Source of the DNA: Candidatus Parcubacteria bacterium
GTDB taxonomy: Bacteria; Patescibacteriota; Minisyncoccia; UBA9983
Length of the DNA: 44,622 nucleotides
Assembly (NCBI GenBank): GCA_003599625.1
Contig: QZIU01000019.1
Location: 1 to 44,622, forward strand
Reading direction: 5' to 3'
In this document: in pieces, positions 10,928 to 20,882 of the stretch
How positions within the stretch are numbered: position 1 is the stretch's first letter
How the letters are laid out: every line of letters starts with the position of its first letter
Program-made: the position numbers and the translations under genes
Notes under the pieces: generated by a model
What the model was told of the DNA's origin: nothing
What the model saw: the letters and a program-made list of their open reading frames with translations, nothing else
Databases searched by the model: none

Positions 10928-11809
10928 ATGCTGCAAATTTTGGAAAACGAAAATCTATCAAAGCACAACACTTTTGCCATTGGCGGCCCTGCCAGGTATT
11001 TTGCGGTTGCCAGATCAAAAGAAGATATATTGGAGGCCAGCTATTTCGCCAGAGAAAAAAGTCTGCCCTTCTTTGTTTTGGGCGGAGGCAGCAACATTTT
11101 GATCAGCGACGAGGGTTATAACGGAGTAATGGTCCGGGTCCAGATCGGCGGAATAAATTTCGACGGAAGCAAATTGACAGCCGGGGCTGGCGTTCTTCTG
11201 AGTCAGCTTGTGAACGAGTCGGTGAACAGAAATCTTTCCGGACTCGAGTGGGCGGTGGGAATCCCGGGGACGATCGGCGGGGCGGTGAACGGCAATTGCG
11301 GAGCGTATGGCAAATCAGTCAGTGAATCCGTCGAAAGCGTCATGATCCTCAAGGAGGAAAACGGCGAATGGCAACTGAAAAAATATTCCAATGAAGAATG
11401 CTTTTTCAGATACAGAGGCAGTCGATTCAAGCATCCGGATAACAAAGAAGTCATACTTGAGGCAACTCTCGATCTTGGCCCGGGAGATTCGCTGAAAAGC
11501 AGGGAAGAGATGAAGAATACTCTTATTCAGCGCAGGGGGAAGATCCCAACAGAGCCTTCCGCCGGATGCGTTTTTAAAAATGTTAAAAACGGTTCAGAGC
11601 TCGTGGCGGCGGCGGGAAAGCTGATAGAACAATGCGGCCTCAAGGAGACGCGGGTCGGCAACGCTTTTATCCCGGCGATCCACGGCAACTATATCGTGAA
11701 CGGGGGAAACGCAAAAGCCGCCGATGTTCGCGAGCTCATGGCGATTTGTAAAGAAAGAGTGAAAGAAAAATTCGGCATAACCCTGGAAGAAGAAATTATT
11801 TTGATATAA
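10928..11809 (+). CDS. murB: UDP-N-acetylenolpyruvoylglucosamine reductase
   Basis: LSKHNTFAIGGPARYF, VLGGGSNILISDEGYNGVMV, GIPGTIGGAVNGNCGAYG, GKIPTEPSAGCVFKN. Confidence 0.95.
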   Translation: MLQILENENLSKHNTFAIGGPARYFAVARSKEDILEASYFAREKSLPFFVLGGGSNILISDEGYNGVMVRVQIGGINFDGSKLTAGAGVLLSQLVNESVNRNLSGLEWAVGIPGTIGGAVNGNCGAYGKSVSESVESVMILKEENGEWQLKKYSNEECFFRYRGSRFKHPDNKEVILEATLDLGPGDSLKSREEMKNTLIQRRGKIPTEPSAGCVFKNVKNGSELVAAAGKLIEQCGLKETRVGNAFIPAIHGNYIVNGGNAKAADVRELMAICKERVKEKFGITLEEEIILI

Positions 11810-11827
11810 AATAGAATAAATTTTCAA

Positions 11828-12100
11828 ATGAAAACAAGAAATTATTGGATCGTGGGAACACTGGGCCTTCTAGTAGTTTTGTTTAATTATCTAGGGTTCA
11901 CCGCCCCGGTCAAAAGCGCCTTTATGATCGCTTTCGGGCTGGTGATCTCTTTTTTGGCTTTCAGGGAAGTGGCCCGGGAGAAATTGGACGCAAGGGAAAC
12001 GCAAGACGCGGATGAGGACGAGGCGGGCGCCTTCAAAGGAAGCGGCGAAGCTTCGATCCCCGAAGAGAAACAAGTCAAAGTAAGATTCGAGGAGATCTAA
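11828..12100 (+). CDS. Small two-TM membrane protein, unknown
   Basis: ORF with hydrophobic N-terminal half and acidic tail, 7 nt upstream of the next CDS. Confidence 0.55.
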   Translation: MKTRNYWIVGTLGLLVVLFNYLGFTAPVKSAFMIAFGLVISFLAFREVAREKLDARETQDADEDEAGAFKGSGEASIPEEKQVKVRFEEI

Positions 12101-12106
12101 CGGAAA

Positions 12107-13267
12107 ATGAGTTCAAGGAAAAAGGGAAAGGGAAAATTAAAAAGGAAACATTTTTTTGTGGCCGTTCCGATCATCGGCCTTTTTCTTTTTTTGGGGACGA
12201 ATATGCGAAGCGGCCAGCATATAGTCTTTGAATATTTGGCCGAAAAATCCTCCAAACCGGTTGTCCAAAAAGAGGTCCTTCACGTCAAAACGCCTGAAAC
12301 TGTCAAAGCCGTATACATGACCAGTTGGGTGGGCTCCACCAAAAATTTGCGGGACAAGCTGGTAAAAGTCGCCGAAGAAACAGAAATAAACTCGATAGTT
12401 TTGGATATTAAAGATTATACCGGCAAGATCGCTTTCGAAATGAATAATTCTGTCGTGAGGGGTTATGGATCATCCGAAAACAGGATAAAAGACATCAAGG
12501 AATTCATCAAGGAGCTGCATGGGAAGAATATTTATGTAATCGGCCGGATCGCCGTTTTTCAGGATCCTTATCTGGCGGCAAAAAAGCCGGAATGGGCGGC
12601 AAAAACAAAAAGCGGGGCTGTTTGGAAAGATTATAAAGGCATGGCTTGGCTGGACACCTGTTCAAAGGAGGTTTGGGATTACACCATAGCGATCGCCAGA
12701 GAGGCGGAAGCGATCGGTTTTGACGAACTTAATTTCGACTATGTAAGGTTCCCTTCCGACGGAAACATGAAGGACTTGTCGAACCACCATTGCAATAAAG
12801 AACTGACGAAAGCGGATCTGCTTGAGGGTTTTTTCTATCATTTAAGAAAGGGATTGATAGATCTTAAGATTCCGATATCGGCAGATTTGTTCGGCATGGT
12901 TGCCAACAACGCTGATGATCTCAATATCGGCCAGGTTTTGGAAAGAGCGGATTCTTATTTCGACTACCTCGCCCCAATGGTCTATCCTTCCCACTACCCC
13001 GCGGGTCATCTCGGTTTTGCCAATCCGGCGGCCAGACCTTACGAGGTGATAAAGAATGCCATGGATAACGGAGTTAAGAGATTGCGGGCCGTCTCTTCCG
13101 ATCCGAACAAGCTTAGACCTTGGTTGCAGGATTTTAGCATAGGCGCGACATATGACGCGGAAATGGTGAGGAAGCAAAAGCAAGCCGTCTATGATGCCGG
13201 CCTCGGTTCCTGGATGCTCTGGAGTCCGTCAAACCGATACACTGAAGGCGCCCTTGACAAAGAATAA
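12107..13267 (+). CDS. Putative glycoside hydrolase (DUF4015/GH-like family)
   Basis: Signal anchor then VKAVYMTSWVGS...INSIVLDIKDYTGKIAF...GFDELNFDYVRFPSDG...YFDYLAPMVYPSHYP. Confidence 0.75.
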   Translation: MSSRKKGKGKLKRKHFFVAVPIIGLFLFLGTNMRSGQHIVFEYLAEKSSKPVVQKEVLHVKTPETVKAVYMTSWVGSTKNLRDKLVKVAEETEINSIVLDIKDYTGKIAFEMNNSVVRGYGSSENRIKDIKEFIKELHGKNIYVIGRIAVFQDPYLAAKKPEWAAKTKSGAVWKDYKGMAWLDTCSKEVWDYTIAIAREAEAIGFDELNFDYVRFPSDGNMKDLSNHHCNKELTKADLLEGFFYHLRKGLIDLKIPISADLFGMVANNADDLNIGQVLERADSYFDYLAPMVYPSHYPAGHLGFANPAARPYEVIKNAMDNGVKRLRAVSSDPNKLRPWLQDFSIGATYDAEMVRKQKQAVYDAGLGSWMLWSPSNRYTEGALDKE

Positions 13268-13331
13268 ATATTTCAGGAAGATCATGTTTTGTTTTTAACC
13301 TGAAAAGTATTATGATATGAGTACAAGAACT

Positions 13332-15344
13332 ATGGCGGAAGAAAACAACAATAACATCACTTATTTCGGCGAGACGAATTTCAGAAATGAAAGGAAGAGG
13401 TTCGGTATCAAGCGGCGGGACAGGGCCAGGCATATGTATGTCATCGGCAAAACCGGGGTGGGGAAAACCACGCTTCTTGAGAATATGGCCATTCAGGACA
13501 TCCTCAATGGAGAGGGTGTGGGTATTGTGGATCCGCACGGGGAGTTTGCGGAAAAAATGCTGAAGTTCGTGCCGGAGAACCGGATCGAAGATGTTCTCTA
13601 TTTCGCTCCGCACGATATCAACTGGCCGATCGCCTTTAATGTGATGGAGAACGTCGACCCGACGCAGAGGCATTTGGTGGCCAACGGCCTGCTCGGAGTG
13701 TTCAAAAAAATCTGGCCGGATGTCTGGTCGCCGAGAATGGAATACATTCTCAATAATTGCATCCTGGCTCTTTTGGAATACCCGGACTCGACCCTTCTTG
13801 GCATAAACCGAATGTTGTCCGACAAGAATTATAGAAACGAAGTCGTCTCCAATATTTCCGATCCGGTCGTCAAGGCCTTTTGGACGGACGAGTTCGCCAA
13901 ATACACGGACCGGTTTATGACGGAAGCGGGGGCCGCTATTCAAAACAAAGTCGGCCAGTTCATCTCCAATCCGCTTATCAGAAACATCATCGGCCAGCCC
14001 AAATCTTCTTTCGATATCAGGGATCTGATGGATCAAAAAAAGATCTTTTTAATGGATCTGTCCAAGGGAAGGATCGGAGAGGAGAACTCCAGACTGATCG
14101 GCGCCATGCTTATCACAAAAATCTATCTTGCCGCCATGAGCCGCGTCGATGTTCCGGAGAATGAAAGAAGGGACTTTTATCTTTATGTCGATGAATTCCA
14201 AAACTTCGCCAATGAATCATTCAAGGACATTTTGTCCGAAGCCAGAAAATACAGGCTGAATCTTGTTCTGGCCCACCAGTATGTCGCTCAAATGGATGAG
14301 AGCGTCAAGGAAGCGGTCATAGGCAACGTCGGAACGCTCATAACTTTCAGGGTCGGGGCCTTTGACGCCGAACTTTTGGAAAAAGAATTCTCTCCCGAAT
14401 TTACCGCCGAAGATATTGTCAGTCTCGGTTTCGGCAACATATATCTGAAGCTTATGATAGACGGGATGGCTTCCCGCGCTTTTTCCGCCGAAACTCTGCC
14501 CCCCATCAAGATCAAAGCTGAAAGCTGCGAGGAAAGGATTATCGAATTTTCTCGCGACAGTTTCGCGACATCAAGAAAGGAAGTGGAGGATAGGATCGCC
14601 GAGTGGCACGCCCAGATAGCGACCGAGATCAAGGCGGAAAAGGAATTTGGCCGGACAGCCATAAGAAAGTCTATTCCCCATCCCAGCGCGAGAGACTCCG
14701 CTGATCAGCCGCAAGTCTTTGAATCGGCCTGTTCAATTTGCGGAAAAAAAACATATGTGCCGTTCCAGCCGGACGGAAAGAGGGCGGTCTATTGCAAGGT
14801 TCATCGCGCCGCCGGACAGGCCCAGCAAGCGCAAAGTCAGAATCAATCTTATCAACCGCCGCAAAAGCTGCCCGTTTCAAGCGGTGTCAGAACTCTCAAA
14901 TCGTCATTTCAAAAAAGTAATGCCGGGACGCAAGGGAACGAGGCTGGTCAAACCATTTCTCTGAGCGAACTTGATAGGAGGAAAAAAATGGAGCCGAAGT
15001 TGGACGAGTTGAGAAAAGTTTTGGGGGAGGTTTTGGAAGATGAGGAGGGGGAGGAAGAGGAAACAGACGAATCGGATAGGCATACTGGAAATGAAAGAGG
15101 GGCTGAATATGATAAAAAGGATACCTTCAGGGAGCAAATCACTCGCGCGCCGGAAGCGCCGGAAAAGAAAGAAAAAAGAGAAGAAAAAATAATTCGCAAG
15201 GAGGAGGCGATAGAAGATCTGGATGATTTTAAAAGACAAAACGAGCCGGTAATTTTGAAAAGCAAGCCTGTTTTAAAAAAAGAAAACCAAAAACAAGAAG
15301 AGAAAAAGGTGCTAAAACCCGGAGATAAAGTTTTTATAAAATAA
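13332..15344 (+). CDS. TraG/VirD4-like type IV coupling ATPase with C-terminal zinc ribbon
   Basis: Walker A MYVIGKTGVGKTTLLENM, VDPHGEFAE, Walker B-like FYLYVDEFQNFANES, then CSICGKKTYVPFQPDGKRAVYCKVH. Confidence 0.8.
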   Translation: MAEENNNNITYFGETNFRNERKRFGIKRRDRARHMYVIGKTGVGKTTLLENMAIQDILNGEGVGIVDPHGEFAEKMLKFVPENRIEDVLYFAPHDINWPIAFNVMENVDPTQRHLVANGLLGVFKKIWPDVWSPRMEYILNNCILALLEYPDSTLLGINRMLSDKNYRNEVVSNISDPVVKAFWTDEFAKYTDRFMTEAGAAIQNKVGQFISNPLIRNIIGQPKSSFDIRDLMDQKKIFLMDLSKGRIGEENSRLIGAMLITKIYLAAMSRVDVPENERRDFYLYVDEFQNFANESFKDILSEARKYRLNLVLAHQYVAQMDESVKEAVIGNVGTLITFRVGAFDAELLEKEFSPEFTAEDIVSLGFGNIYLKLMIDGMASRAFSAETLPPIKIKAESCEERIIEFSRDSFATSRKEVEDRIAEWHAQIATEIKAEKEFGRTAIRKSIPHPSARDSADQPQVFESACSICGKKTYVPFQPDGKRAVYCKVHRAAGQAQQAQSQNQSYQPPQKLPVSSGVRTLKSSFQKSNAGTQGNEAGQTISLSELDRRKKMEPKLDELRKVLGEVLEDEEGEEEETDESDRHTGNERGAEYDKKDTFREQITRAPEAPEKKEKREEKIIRKEEAIEDLDDFKRQNEPVILKSKPVLKKENQKQEEKKVLKPGDKVFIK

Positions 15345-15345
15345 A

Positions 15346-15372
15346 ATCCTCTTTCGGAGGATTTTATTTTAT
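15346..15372 (+). terminator. Terminator hairpin
   Basis: AATCCTCTTTCGGAGGATTTTATTTTA. Confidence 0.7.
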
Positions 15373-15413
15373 TTTTATATTTATTTTAACCGTTTTTGTT
15401 ATCATTGGCTTGA

Positions 15414-16901
15414 ATGAAGAACAAAATAATTTCTTGTTGTTTCCCGGCTTTATTTTTAGCCATCTTCCCGGCGGTTACGATGGCTGCTGTTTTTATCAAT
15501 GAAGCGGCATGGATGGGAGGTGAAACTTCGGCAAATGACGAGTGGATCGAATTAAGGAATGATGGCCAGGAAAGCGTCGATCTGGCTGGTTGGACATTGG
15601 CGGCTGAAGACGGGACGCCGGATATGAATTTTTCCGGAGCTCTCAATAAGATAATTCCGGCCGACGGGTATTATCTTTTGGAAAGGACTGATGACGGGAC
15701 TGTTCCAGAAGTCGCCGCTGATCTCATTTTTACGGGCGCTTTGGGGAACAACGGAGAGGTGTTGATTTTGAAAGATAAGAACGGAGTCGAGATTGACAGG
15801 TTGAACGCAAGCAGCGGATGGCCGGCGGGAGACAACGCTTCCAAGCAGACAATGCAAAGAACGTCATCCGGCGCTTGGGTAACGGCAGAAGGAACGCCGA
15901 AAGCAAGTAACTACTCGTCAAACCAAGCCTCTTTGTCTTCTCAGGGGTCCGGCGCTTCGTCGGAGGGAGAGCAAGGTCAGTTGAAAGGTTCTATTTCGGG
16001 AGATTCTTCCGTGAAATGGCCGGAAGAAGAGCGAATATACGCCAGCGCGGGGGAAGACAGGGCAGCCATTGTCGGCGCGGATGTAACTTTTTCTGGCAAA
16101 TCGTTAGGATTAAAGAAAGAACCCTTGGAAAACGCCAGGTACCTTTGGAATTTCGGAGACGGTTCTTTTGCGGAGGGAAAAAGTGTCCGGCATTTTTATA
16201 AATATCCCGGGAATTATATTGTCGCTCTGGACGTATCGTCCGGCCAGTATTCAGTTTCGGACAGGTTGACGGTGAAGGTTGCTCCGAATGAGCTGGGAAT
16301 TATCGAGGCCAATGAACAGTTTGTAAAATTGGAAAACAAATCATCCCTGACAATAGATATCTCCGGCTGGTTTTTAAAGTCCGGAAATAAAGTCTTCAAA
16401 TTTCCCAATTCTTCTTTCGCGGCTCCGAAGTCGGAGTTGATGATTTCTTCCGGTGTATCGCACTTAAAAGTTGCCGAGGAGGCGGCCGTAGAATTTTTGT
16501 ATCCGAACGGATCGGCGGCTTTTGTTTTCAGCAATGTCAAGCCTGCAAGGGAGACCTTGATCATAAATAGATCTTCCTCGATTGCTCCGGTTAAAAAAGT
16601 TGCCGAACCTTCCCGAAAGACAGATGCAACTATTCCATCGCCGGGCATTTCTGTCTCCCCGGTTTCTAAAGATTTGGGAAAAATCGTGACGGAAAAGATG
16701 AATCAATTTTCTTCTCTATCGGAGTCAATTGCGGCAACCGGCACGGAAGATTTGGCCAGCGTCATAACGATAGGAGATGATAGTCAACCGAAGGGTGGCT
16801 ATCTGAAATGGCTAATTTTGGCGTTAGTGATAGGTTTTTTTGCCGCAAGCGGGCTCATTCTAACCAGGCGGCCTGCCTGTGTCCAACGGCAAGATCGCTG
16901 A
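15414..16901 (+). CDS. Secreted/anchored protein with lamin-tail (LTD) and PKD-like domains
   Basis: Signal peptide; [59 protein letters not shown]-terminal TM. Confidence 0.75.
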   Translation: MKNKIISCCFPALFLAIFPAVTMAAVFINEAAWMGGETSANDEWIELRNDGQESVDLAGWTLAAEDGTPDMNFSGALNKIIPADGYYLLERTDDGTVPEVAADLIFTGALGNNGEVLILKDKNGVEIDRLNASSGWPAGDNASKQTMQRTSSGAWVTAEGTPKASNYSSNQASLSSQGSGASSEGEQGQLKGSISGDSSVKWPEEERIYASAGEDRAAIVGADVTFSGKSLGLKKEPLENARYLWNFGDGSFAEGKSVRHFYKYPGNYIVALDVSSGQYSVSDRLTVKVAPNELGIIEANEQFVKLENKSSLTIDISGWFLKSGNKVFKFPNSSFAAPKSELMISSGVSHLKVAEEAAVEFLYPNGSAAFVFSNVKPARETLIINRSSSIAPVKKVAEPSRKTDATIPSPGISVSPVSKDLGKIVTEKMNQFSSLSESIAATGTEDLASVITIGDDSQPKGGYLKWLILALVIGFFAASGLILTRRPACVQRQDR

Positions 16902-16989
16902 GGAGGGCAATCACCGCGAATTGTTGGAAAGAGGAGGGCTTTACGCGGATCTTTGGAATCACCAAGCAAATGGTTTTTTGGAAGATTAA
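16882..16989 (+). pseudogene. C-terminal remnant of an ABC transporter ATP-binding/permease protein
   Basis: Frame reads [35 protein letters not shown], typical of MsbA/HlyB-type C-termini; no Walker motifs upstream in this frame. Confidence 0.65.
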
Positions 16990-17582
16990 TTATTCTCTGC
17001 TTCCGACTGAGTCGAAGAATTGTCGTCCTCCGCGTGCTTTTCTTCGTTTTGAACTTCTTCTTCGTTTATATCTTCCTCTTCTGCTAGCGTTTCAAAACAA
17101 GGTTCGCGCTGCAAACTGTCATCCGGGCAGATCGAGTATTTGCCGGAGTGACTGTCCGCGAGGTAATAAACATTTTTCCTCCAGAAGCTTCTGGTTAGGA
17201 ACAATAAAACATCTTCGCCTTTCTCGAATTGGGGCCTTTTGTCCGCTAAAGAGGGATCACCGCTTTCAGCCTCCTCGTCGGCTTCCTTTTCTTGAATCTC
17301 GACAATTATAGTTTTGCCACCGGCTTTACCCTTCAACTCTTCCGAAACGGCAATCGTGGTTCTTGTGAAAGTCATGTCTCCATTGAAGCTCCTTTTGTTT
17401 CGGATCTGTTTCACTTTGCCTTTGATTATGAACTTTGCCTTGCGGTAAAGACTATTGTCGGGAGTGTCTCCTTTCGGTGATCTTAATGGCGCGGCATGCG
17501 TCTGAGCCGCAAGAAAAAGTGATAAAAATAGCGATAATATAGCGATATTAAATAGTTTTTTATTCATTGCTTCATTATACAC
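16986..17582 (-). CDS. Hypothetical secreted protein
   Basis: 198-aa ORF with N-terminal signal peptide [25 protein letters not shown], acidic C-terminus. Confidence 0.6.
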   Translation of the reverse strand: MYNEAMNKKLFNIAILSLFLSLFLAAQTHAAPLRSPKGDTPDNSLYRKAKFIIKGKVKQIRNKRSFNGDMTFTRTTIAVSEELKGKAGGKTIIVEIQEKEADEEAESGDPSLADKRPQFEKGEDVLLFLTRSFWRKNVYYLADSHSGKYSICPDDSLQREPCFETLAEEEDINEEEVQNEEKHAEDDNSSTQSEAENN

Positions 17583-17585
17583 TTT

Positions 17586-17613
17586 TTGACAAATTTTTAA
17601 AGGGGTGTATACT
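17586..17613 (+). promoter_or_regulatory. Promoter of rplJ-rplL
   Basis: TTGACA (17586-17591), 16-nt spacer, TATACT (17608-17613). Confidence 0.6.
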
Positions 17614-17624
17614 GTTTGGCAATT

Positions 17625-17770
17625 GAATAGTCGCAGAAATCAGGCATCCCCTTTTTTAGGAAATAAGTCCTGATGAGACGAAAATAGCCCCGACGCAAGG
17701 TCGGAGTCCCGGTGTTTTTCTGGACTTGTGGGTTATATAATTCTGCGGCTTTTAAGAAGGCCGTTTTTTA
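17625..17770 (+). promoter_or_regulatory. L10-type leader with terminator-like attenuator
   Basis: Structured leader before rplJ: CGCAGAA/TTCTGCG long-range pairing; CGGCTTTTAAGAAGGCCG-TTTTTTA terminator-like hairpin at 17745-17770. Confidence 0.6.
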
Positions 17771-17841
17771 TTTTAATCAGGAGTTAAGAAGTAGGAATTA
17801 GCTTCCTGCAACCTACAACCTAATTCCTAAAAGTTTAAATT

Positions 17842-18330
17842 ATGATTACCAAACAACAAAAAAACGAGATCATAAAAGATCTCAAAGATGGTTTGAAGAA
17901 CGTGAGCATCGCGATGTTCGTTAACTTTCACGGGCTGAATGTCAAAATGGTCAGCGACCTGAGAAGATTGCTGAGGCAGACTGGTTCGAAGTATTTTGTC
18001 ACTAGAAAGACTTTAATGAAAAAAGCTCTCGAGGGATCGAATTTTGCGGGAGAGATGCCGAATCTTGAAGGCGAGACGGCGATCGTATACTCCGAAGGAG
18101 ATCCGCTTTCCTCGGCAAGCGTTTTGAATAATTTCATTAAAAAGAATAAAGTCTTAAAGATATTGGGGGGTATATTCGAAAACCAGTTCATCGGAACAGA
18201 TAAGGTTGTGGCGCTTGCTAGCATTCCTTCGCGGGAAGTCTTGTTGGCTCAGATGCTTTATGTTATAAATTCGCCGAAGAGGGGATTGGTCGTAGCCTTA
18301 TCGGAAATAGCGAAAAAGAAGCAAGCGTAA
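17842..18330 (+). CDS. rplJ: 50S ribosomal protein L10 (uL10)
   Basis: MITKQQKNEIIKDLKDGLKNVSIAMFVNFHGL...LRRLLRQTGSKYFVTRKTLMKKAL; followed by rplL. Confidence 0.95.
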   Translation: MITKQQKNEIIKDLKDGLKNVSIAMFVNFHGLNVKMVSDLRRLLRQTGSKYFVTRKTLMKKALEGSNFAGEMPNLEGETAIVYSEGDPLSSASVLNNFIKKNKVLKILGGIFENQFIGTDKVVALASIPSREVLLAQMLYVINSPKRGLVVALSEIAKKKQA

Positions 18331-18413
18331 TTTTAAATTATAAATTATAAATTTTAAAATAATTTCTCAATATTTAATTTTTAAAAATTGAAGATTGGAA
18401 ATTAAAAATTATT

Positions 18414-18791
18414 ATGGAAATACCAGAAAAATTCAAAGATTTTATTGAAAAAATCGAAGCCATGAGCGTCATAGAGTTGTCGGAACTTGTAAAAGTTCTG
18501 GAAGAGAAGTTCGGAGTGTCGGCCCAGGCTGTCGCCGTCGCGGCCCCAACCGGAGGCGCGGCCGCAGCCGCGGAAGAGAAAACTTCCTTTACCGTCGAAC
18601 TCAAAGAAGCGGGAGGTCAAAAGATCCAGGTGATCAAAGTCCTTAGGGAAGCCCTCGGTTTGGGCTTGAAAGAGGCCAAAGATATGACTGATAAGACACC
18701 GGCTCTTGTAAAAGAAGGAGTGGACAAGAAAACTGCCGATGACCTTAAGGCCAAACTTGAGGCCGCGGGCGGCGTTGTTAATCTTAAATAA
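18414..18791 (+). CDS. rplL: 50S ribosomal protein L7/L12
   Basis: C-terminal [56 protein letters not shown]. Confidence 0.97.
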   Translation: MEIPEKFKDFIEKIEAMSVIELSELVKVLEEKFGVSAQAVAVAAPTGGAAAAAEEKTSFTVELKEAGGQKIQVIKVLREALGLGLKEAKDMTDKTPALVKEGVDKKTADDLKAKLEAAGGVVNLK

Positions 18792-18812
18792 GAGTGATAA
18801 AATTTACTCGCG

Positions 18813-19442
18813 ATGAACAACGGCGTTTTGGAAAAACTTCTCGGGTCCGGAGCAAGGGTGAAGATAATCAGGATGTTCCTGCTTAATCCCGAGAATATAT
18901 TCACGCACGAGCAAATCTCTCGTCGGTCAAAGGTCCCTGCGCCTTTGACCAGGCGGGAGATTTCCCTTTTGAAGTCGATAACATTCATAAAGCCCGTTGA
19001 ACATTTTGAAGAGGAAACGATCAAGCTCAAGAGTGGCGAGACTAAAATAAGAAGGAAGAAGGTTGAAGGTCTGGTTTTGAATAATTTATTTCCCTTTTTG
19101 CACGCTCTCAGGAATCTCTTCCTCAATGTGGCGCCCGTGGACAAGGAAAAAGTGATAAAGGAACTCTGTTCGGTGGGGAGGGTGAAGCTGCTCGTCTTTG
19201 CCGGAATTTTCACGCACGCGGATAATTCTCGCGTCGATCTTTTGCTTGTGGGCGATTCAGTGAAGGAAACAAAACTGGAAAAAGTCCTCAGGAATTTAGA
19301 AGCGGAGATGGGAAGAGAGCTCGTTTACGCCGTCTTCAACACGGAAGATTTTACATATAGAATGGGAATGTACGACCGGTTCTTGCGCGACATTCTCGAT
19401 TATCCTCACGAAAAAGTCGTAAATAAAATAAATTTGCTGTAA
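18813..19442 (+). CDS. Winged-helix/nucleotidyltransferase-like regulator
   Basis: N-terminal wHTH LLGSGARVKIIRMFLLNPENIFTHEQISRRSKVP; C-terminal VKLLVFAGIFTHADNSRVDLLLVGD (NTase-like). Confidence 0.6.
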   Translation: MNNGVLEKLLGSGARVKIIRMFLLNPENIFTHEQISRRSKVPAPLTRREISLLKSITFIKPVEHFEEETIKLKSGETKIRRKKVEGLVLNNLFPFLHALRNLFLNVAPVDKEKVIKELCSVGRVKLLVFAGIFTHADNSRVDLLLVGDSVKETKLEKVLRNLEAEMGRELVYAVFNTEDFTYRMGMYDRFLRDILDYPHEKVVNKINLL

Positions 19443-19449
19443 ACGGACT

Positions 19450-19524
19450 GCGCGATTAGCTCAGTGGTAGAGCGTTCCCTTCACACGGGAAAGGCCGTAG
19501 GTTCAATCCCTACATCGCGCACCA
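19450..19524 (+). tRNA. tRNA-Val (CAC), 3' CCA encoded
   Basis: GCGCGAT/ATCGCGC acceptor, anticodon arm TTCCC-TTCACAC-GGGAA, T-loop GTTCAATCC, ACCA at 19521-19524. Confidence 0.93.
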
Positions 19525-19690
19525 CGTTGGATATATTTTGTAGAAGCAGAAAAGAAAAATTTTCATAAGATTCTCCAAGAAGCGGCACTTGTCGCTTTTT
19601 GACTTTATGGTCTGGTTTGCTAAGATTTGGTGAAATCCAAGCACTGTGTTTGGATGAATTCAAACAGTACCTTGAAAGGAGGATAGAAGC

Positions 19691-20422
19691 ATGAAAAACC
19701 TGTGGCGAGAGGAGACCGGCGTGTACGATGTGATGGCTGGCTCGAGCATTGGCTCGATCATCGTCGAGGCCATCTCGCTTTCGGCGAAGAAGGAGCGCGC
19801 GGTCAAGTTCGAGTTTAATGGCGTGACTGTCACGGTGCGTGGAGATTCCAACTCCGAGCTCATCTACCGCGACTGGTCGCGAGCGCTCAGCGGCTACATC
19901 GACAAGAACGTTGGCCCCCACCCGAATCCCGTTCTCACGGACGAGGAGAAGGCGAGCGACGCTTGCATCAAGGCCGAGAACGAGCGCAAGCGGAAGAAGC
20001 GGCAGACGGAGTACGAGAAGAAGGCCCGCGCCTACCGGGAGAAGGTCGAGGCCAAGTTGGCCAACGCCCCCGCCATCGAGCTCGCCGACGAGGCCAGCTG
20101 GCAGAAGTTCAAGGATGCGAATATGGATGGTTACGGTGGCGCGGTGGTCACCTACTCGGAACGGTGGGCACGGCTCATGCAGGTCGAGATGGCCAATAGG
20201 AAAAACCTCGAAGATGTGGCGGACGCCACTTCGCACGAGGCAGATCTCGATGGTATCACCGGCTTCATGTACGGGTGCGCCGTCTCGACGCTGGCGCAGT
20301 GCTGGAAGCACGGCGAACGCCTTCGGCGTTGGCACAACATCAAGACCCAGATTGGAAACGAGGGCGAGAAGGCCAACGAGAGCGGTGGCGTGCTCAATCC
20401 GGCGCTTCTGTCCTTCCACTAA
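19691..20422 (+). CDS. Orphan GC-rich hypothetical protein
   Basis: AAAGGAGG RBS; 243-aa ORF; nucleotide composition clearly more GC-rich than neighbours. Confidence 0.7.
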   Translation: MKNLWREETGVYDVMAGSSIGSIIVEAISLSAKKERAVKFEFNGVTVTVRGDSNSELIYRDWSRALSGYIDKNVGPHPNPVLTDEEKASDACIKAENERKRKKRQTEYEKKARAYREKVEAKLANAPAIELADEASWQKFKDANMDGYGGAVVTYSERWARLMQVEMANRKNLEDVADATSHEADLDGITGFMYGCAVSTLAQCWKHGERLRRWHNIKTQIGNEGEKANESGGVLNPALLSFH

Positions 20423-20445
20423 CGGCGAACGAAGTTTCGCTGACA

Positions 20446-20490
20446 TCGGGCTCCCCACGAGCAATCGTGCGTGGAGTCCTTTCTTTTTTG
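20446..20490 (+). terminator. Terminator-like hairpin
   Basis: GGCTCCCCACGAGCAATCGTGCGTGGAGTCC followed by TTTCTTTTTT. Confidence 0.6.
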
Positions 20491-20655
20491 ATTTTTTCAT
20501 AATTTTTTCATAAACATTTGGTATTTGCTCCGAAAATTCATTTTTATTGCCGCCAAAGAAAAACTTGAAATTATCATTCGTGCGGCTCCGCCGCGTCCAA
20601 ACAATATCGTCCAACCTCTTTGCTCTCTTGTCTCTTTGGTGTAAAATATAATCAA

Positions 20656-20805
20656 GCTATGGGGCAAGGGTAAACTTTCTAGATTAAGCTAATTTTTTCG
20701 GGAGCTTGAAGTTTCGTTAGGCTGATGGATCTTAATAAGAACCGATGGCTAACGATCTGGCGCCCACCTAGCCATGAGCTGGGAAAGTTTCCCCTCCCTG
20801 TAGCC
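20656..20805 (+). ncRNA. Candidate structured RNA, family not assigned
   Basis: Begins just after TATAAT (20647-20652); long-range pairing GGGTAAACTTTC/GAAAGTTTCCC plus GCTATGGGG/CCCTGTAGC; internal hairpins AAGCT/AGCTT, CGTTAG/CTAACG, CCTAGC/GCTGGG. Confidence 0.5.
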
Positions 20806-20882
20806 ATTAGTTCGAATCAAGAATCAAGAATCATGAATCATGGAGTTCTTACCTTCCTGATTTAATTCTTAATTCTTAAATC

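Noticed and set aside
19481-20614. Long minus-strand 377-aa ORF and plus-frame 224-aa ORF (19839-20513) over the orphan gene
   Set aside because: Low-complexity Arg/Leu/Gly-rich translations typical of shadow frames in a GC-rich gene; the 19691-20422 frame has RBS, sensible composition and terminator.
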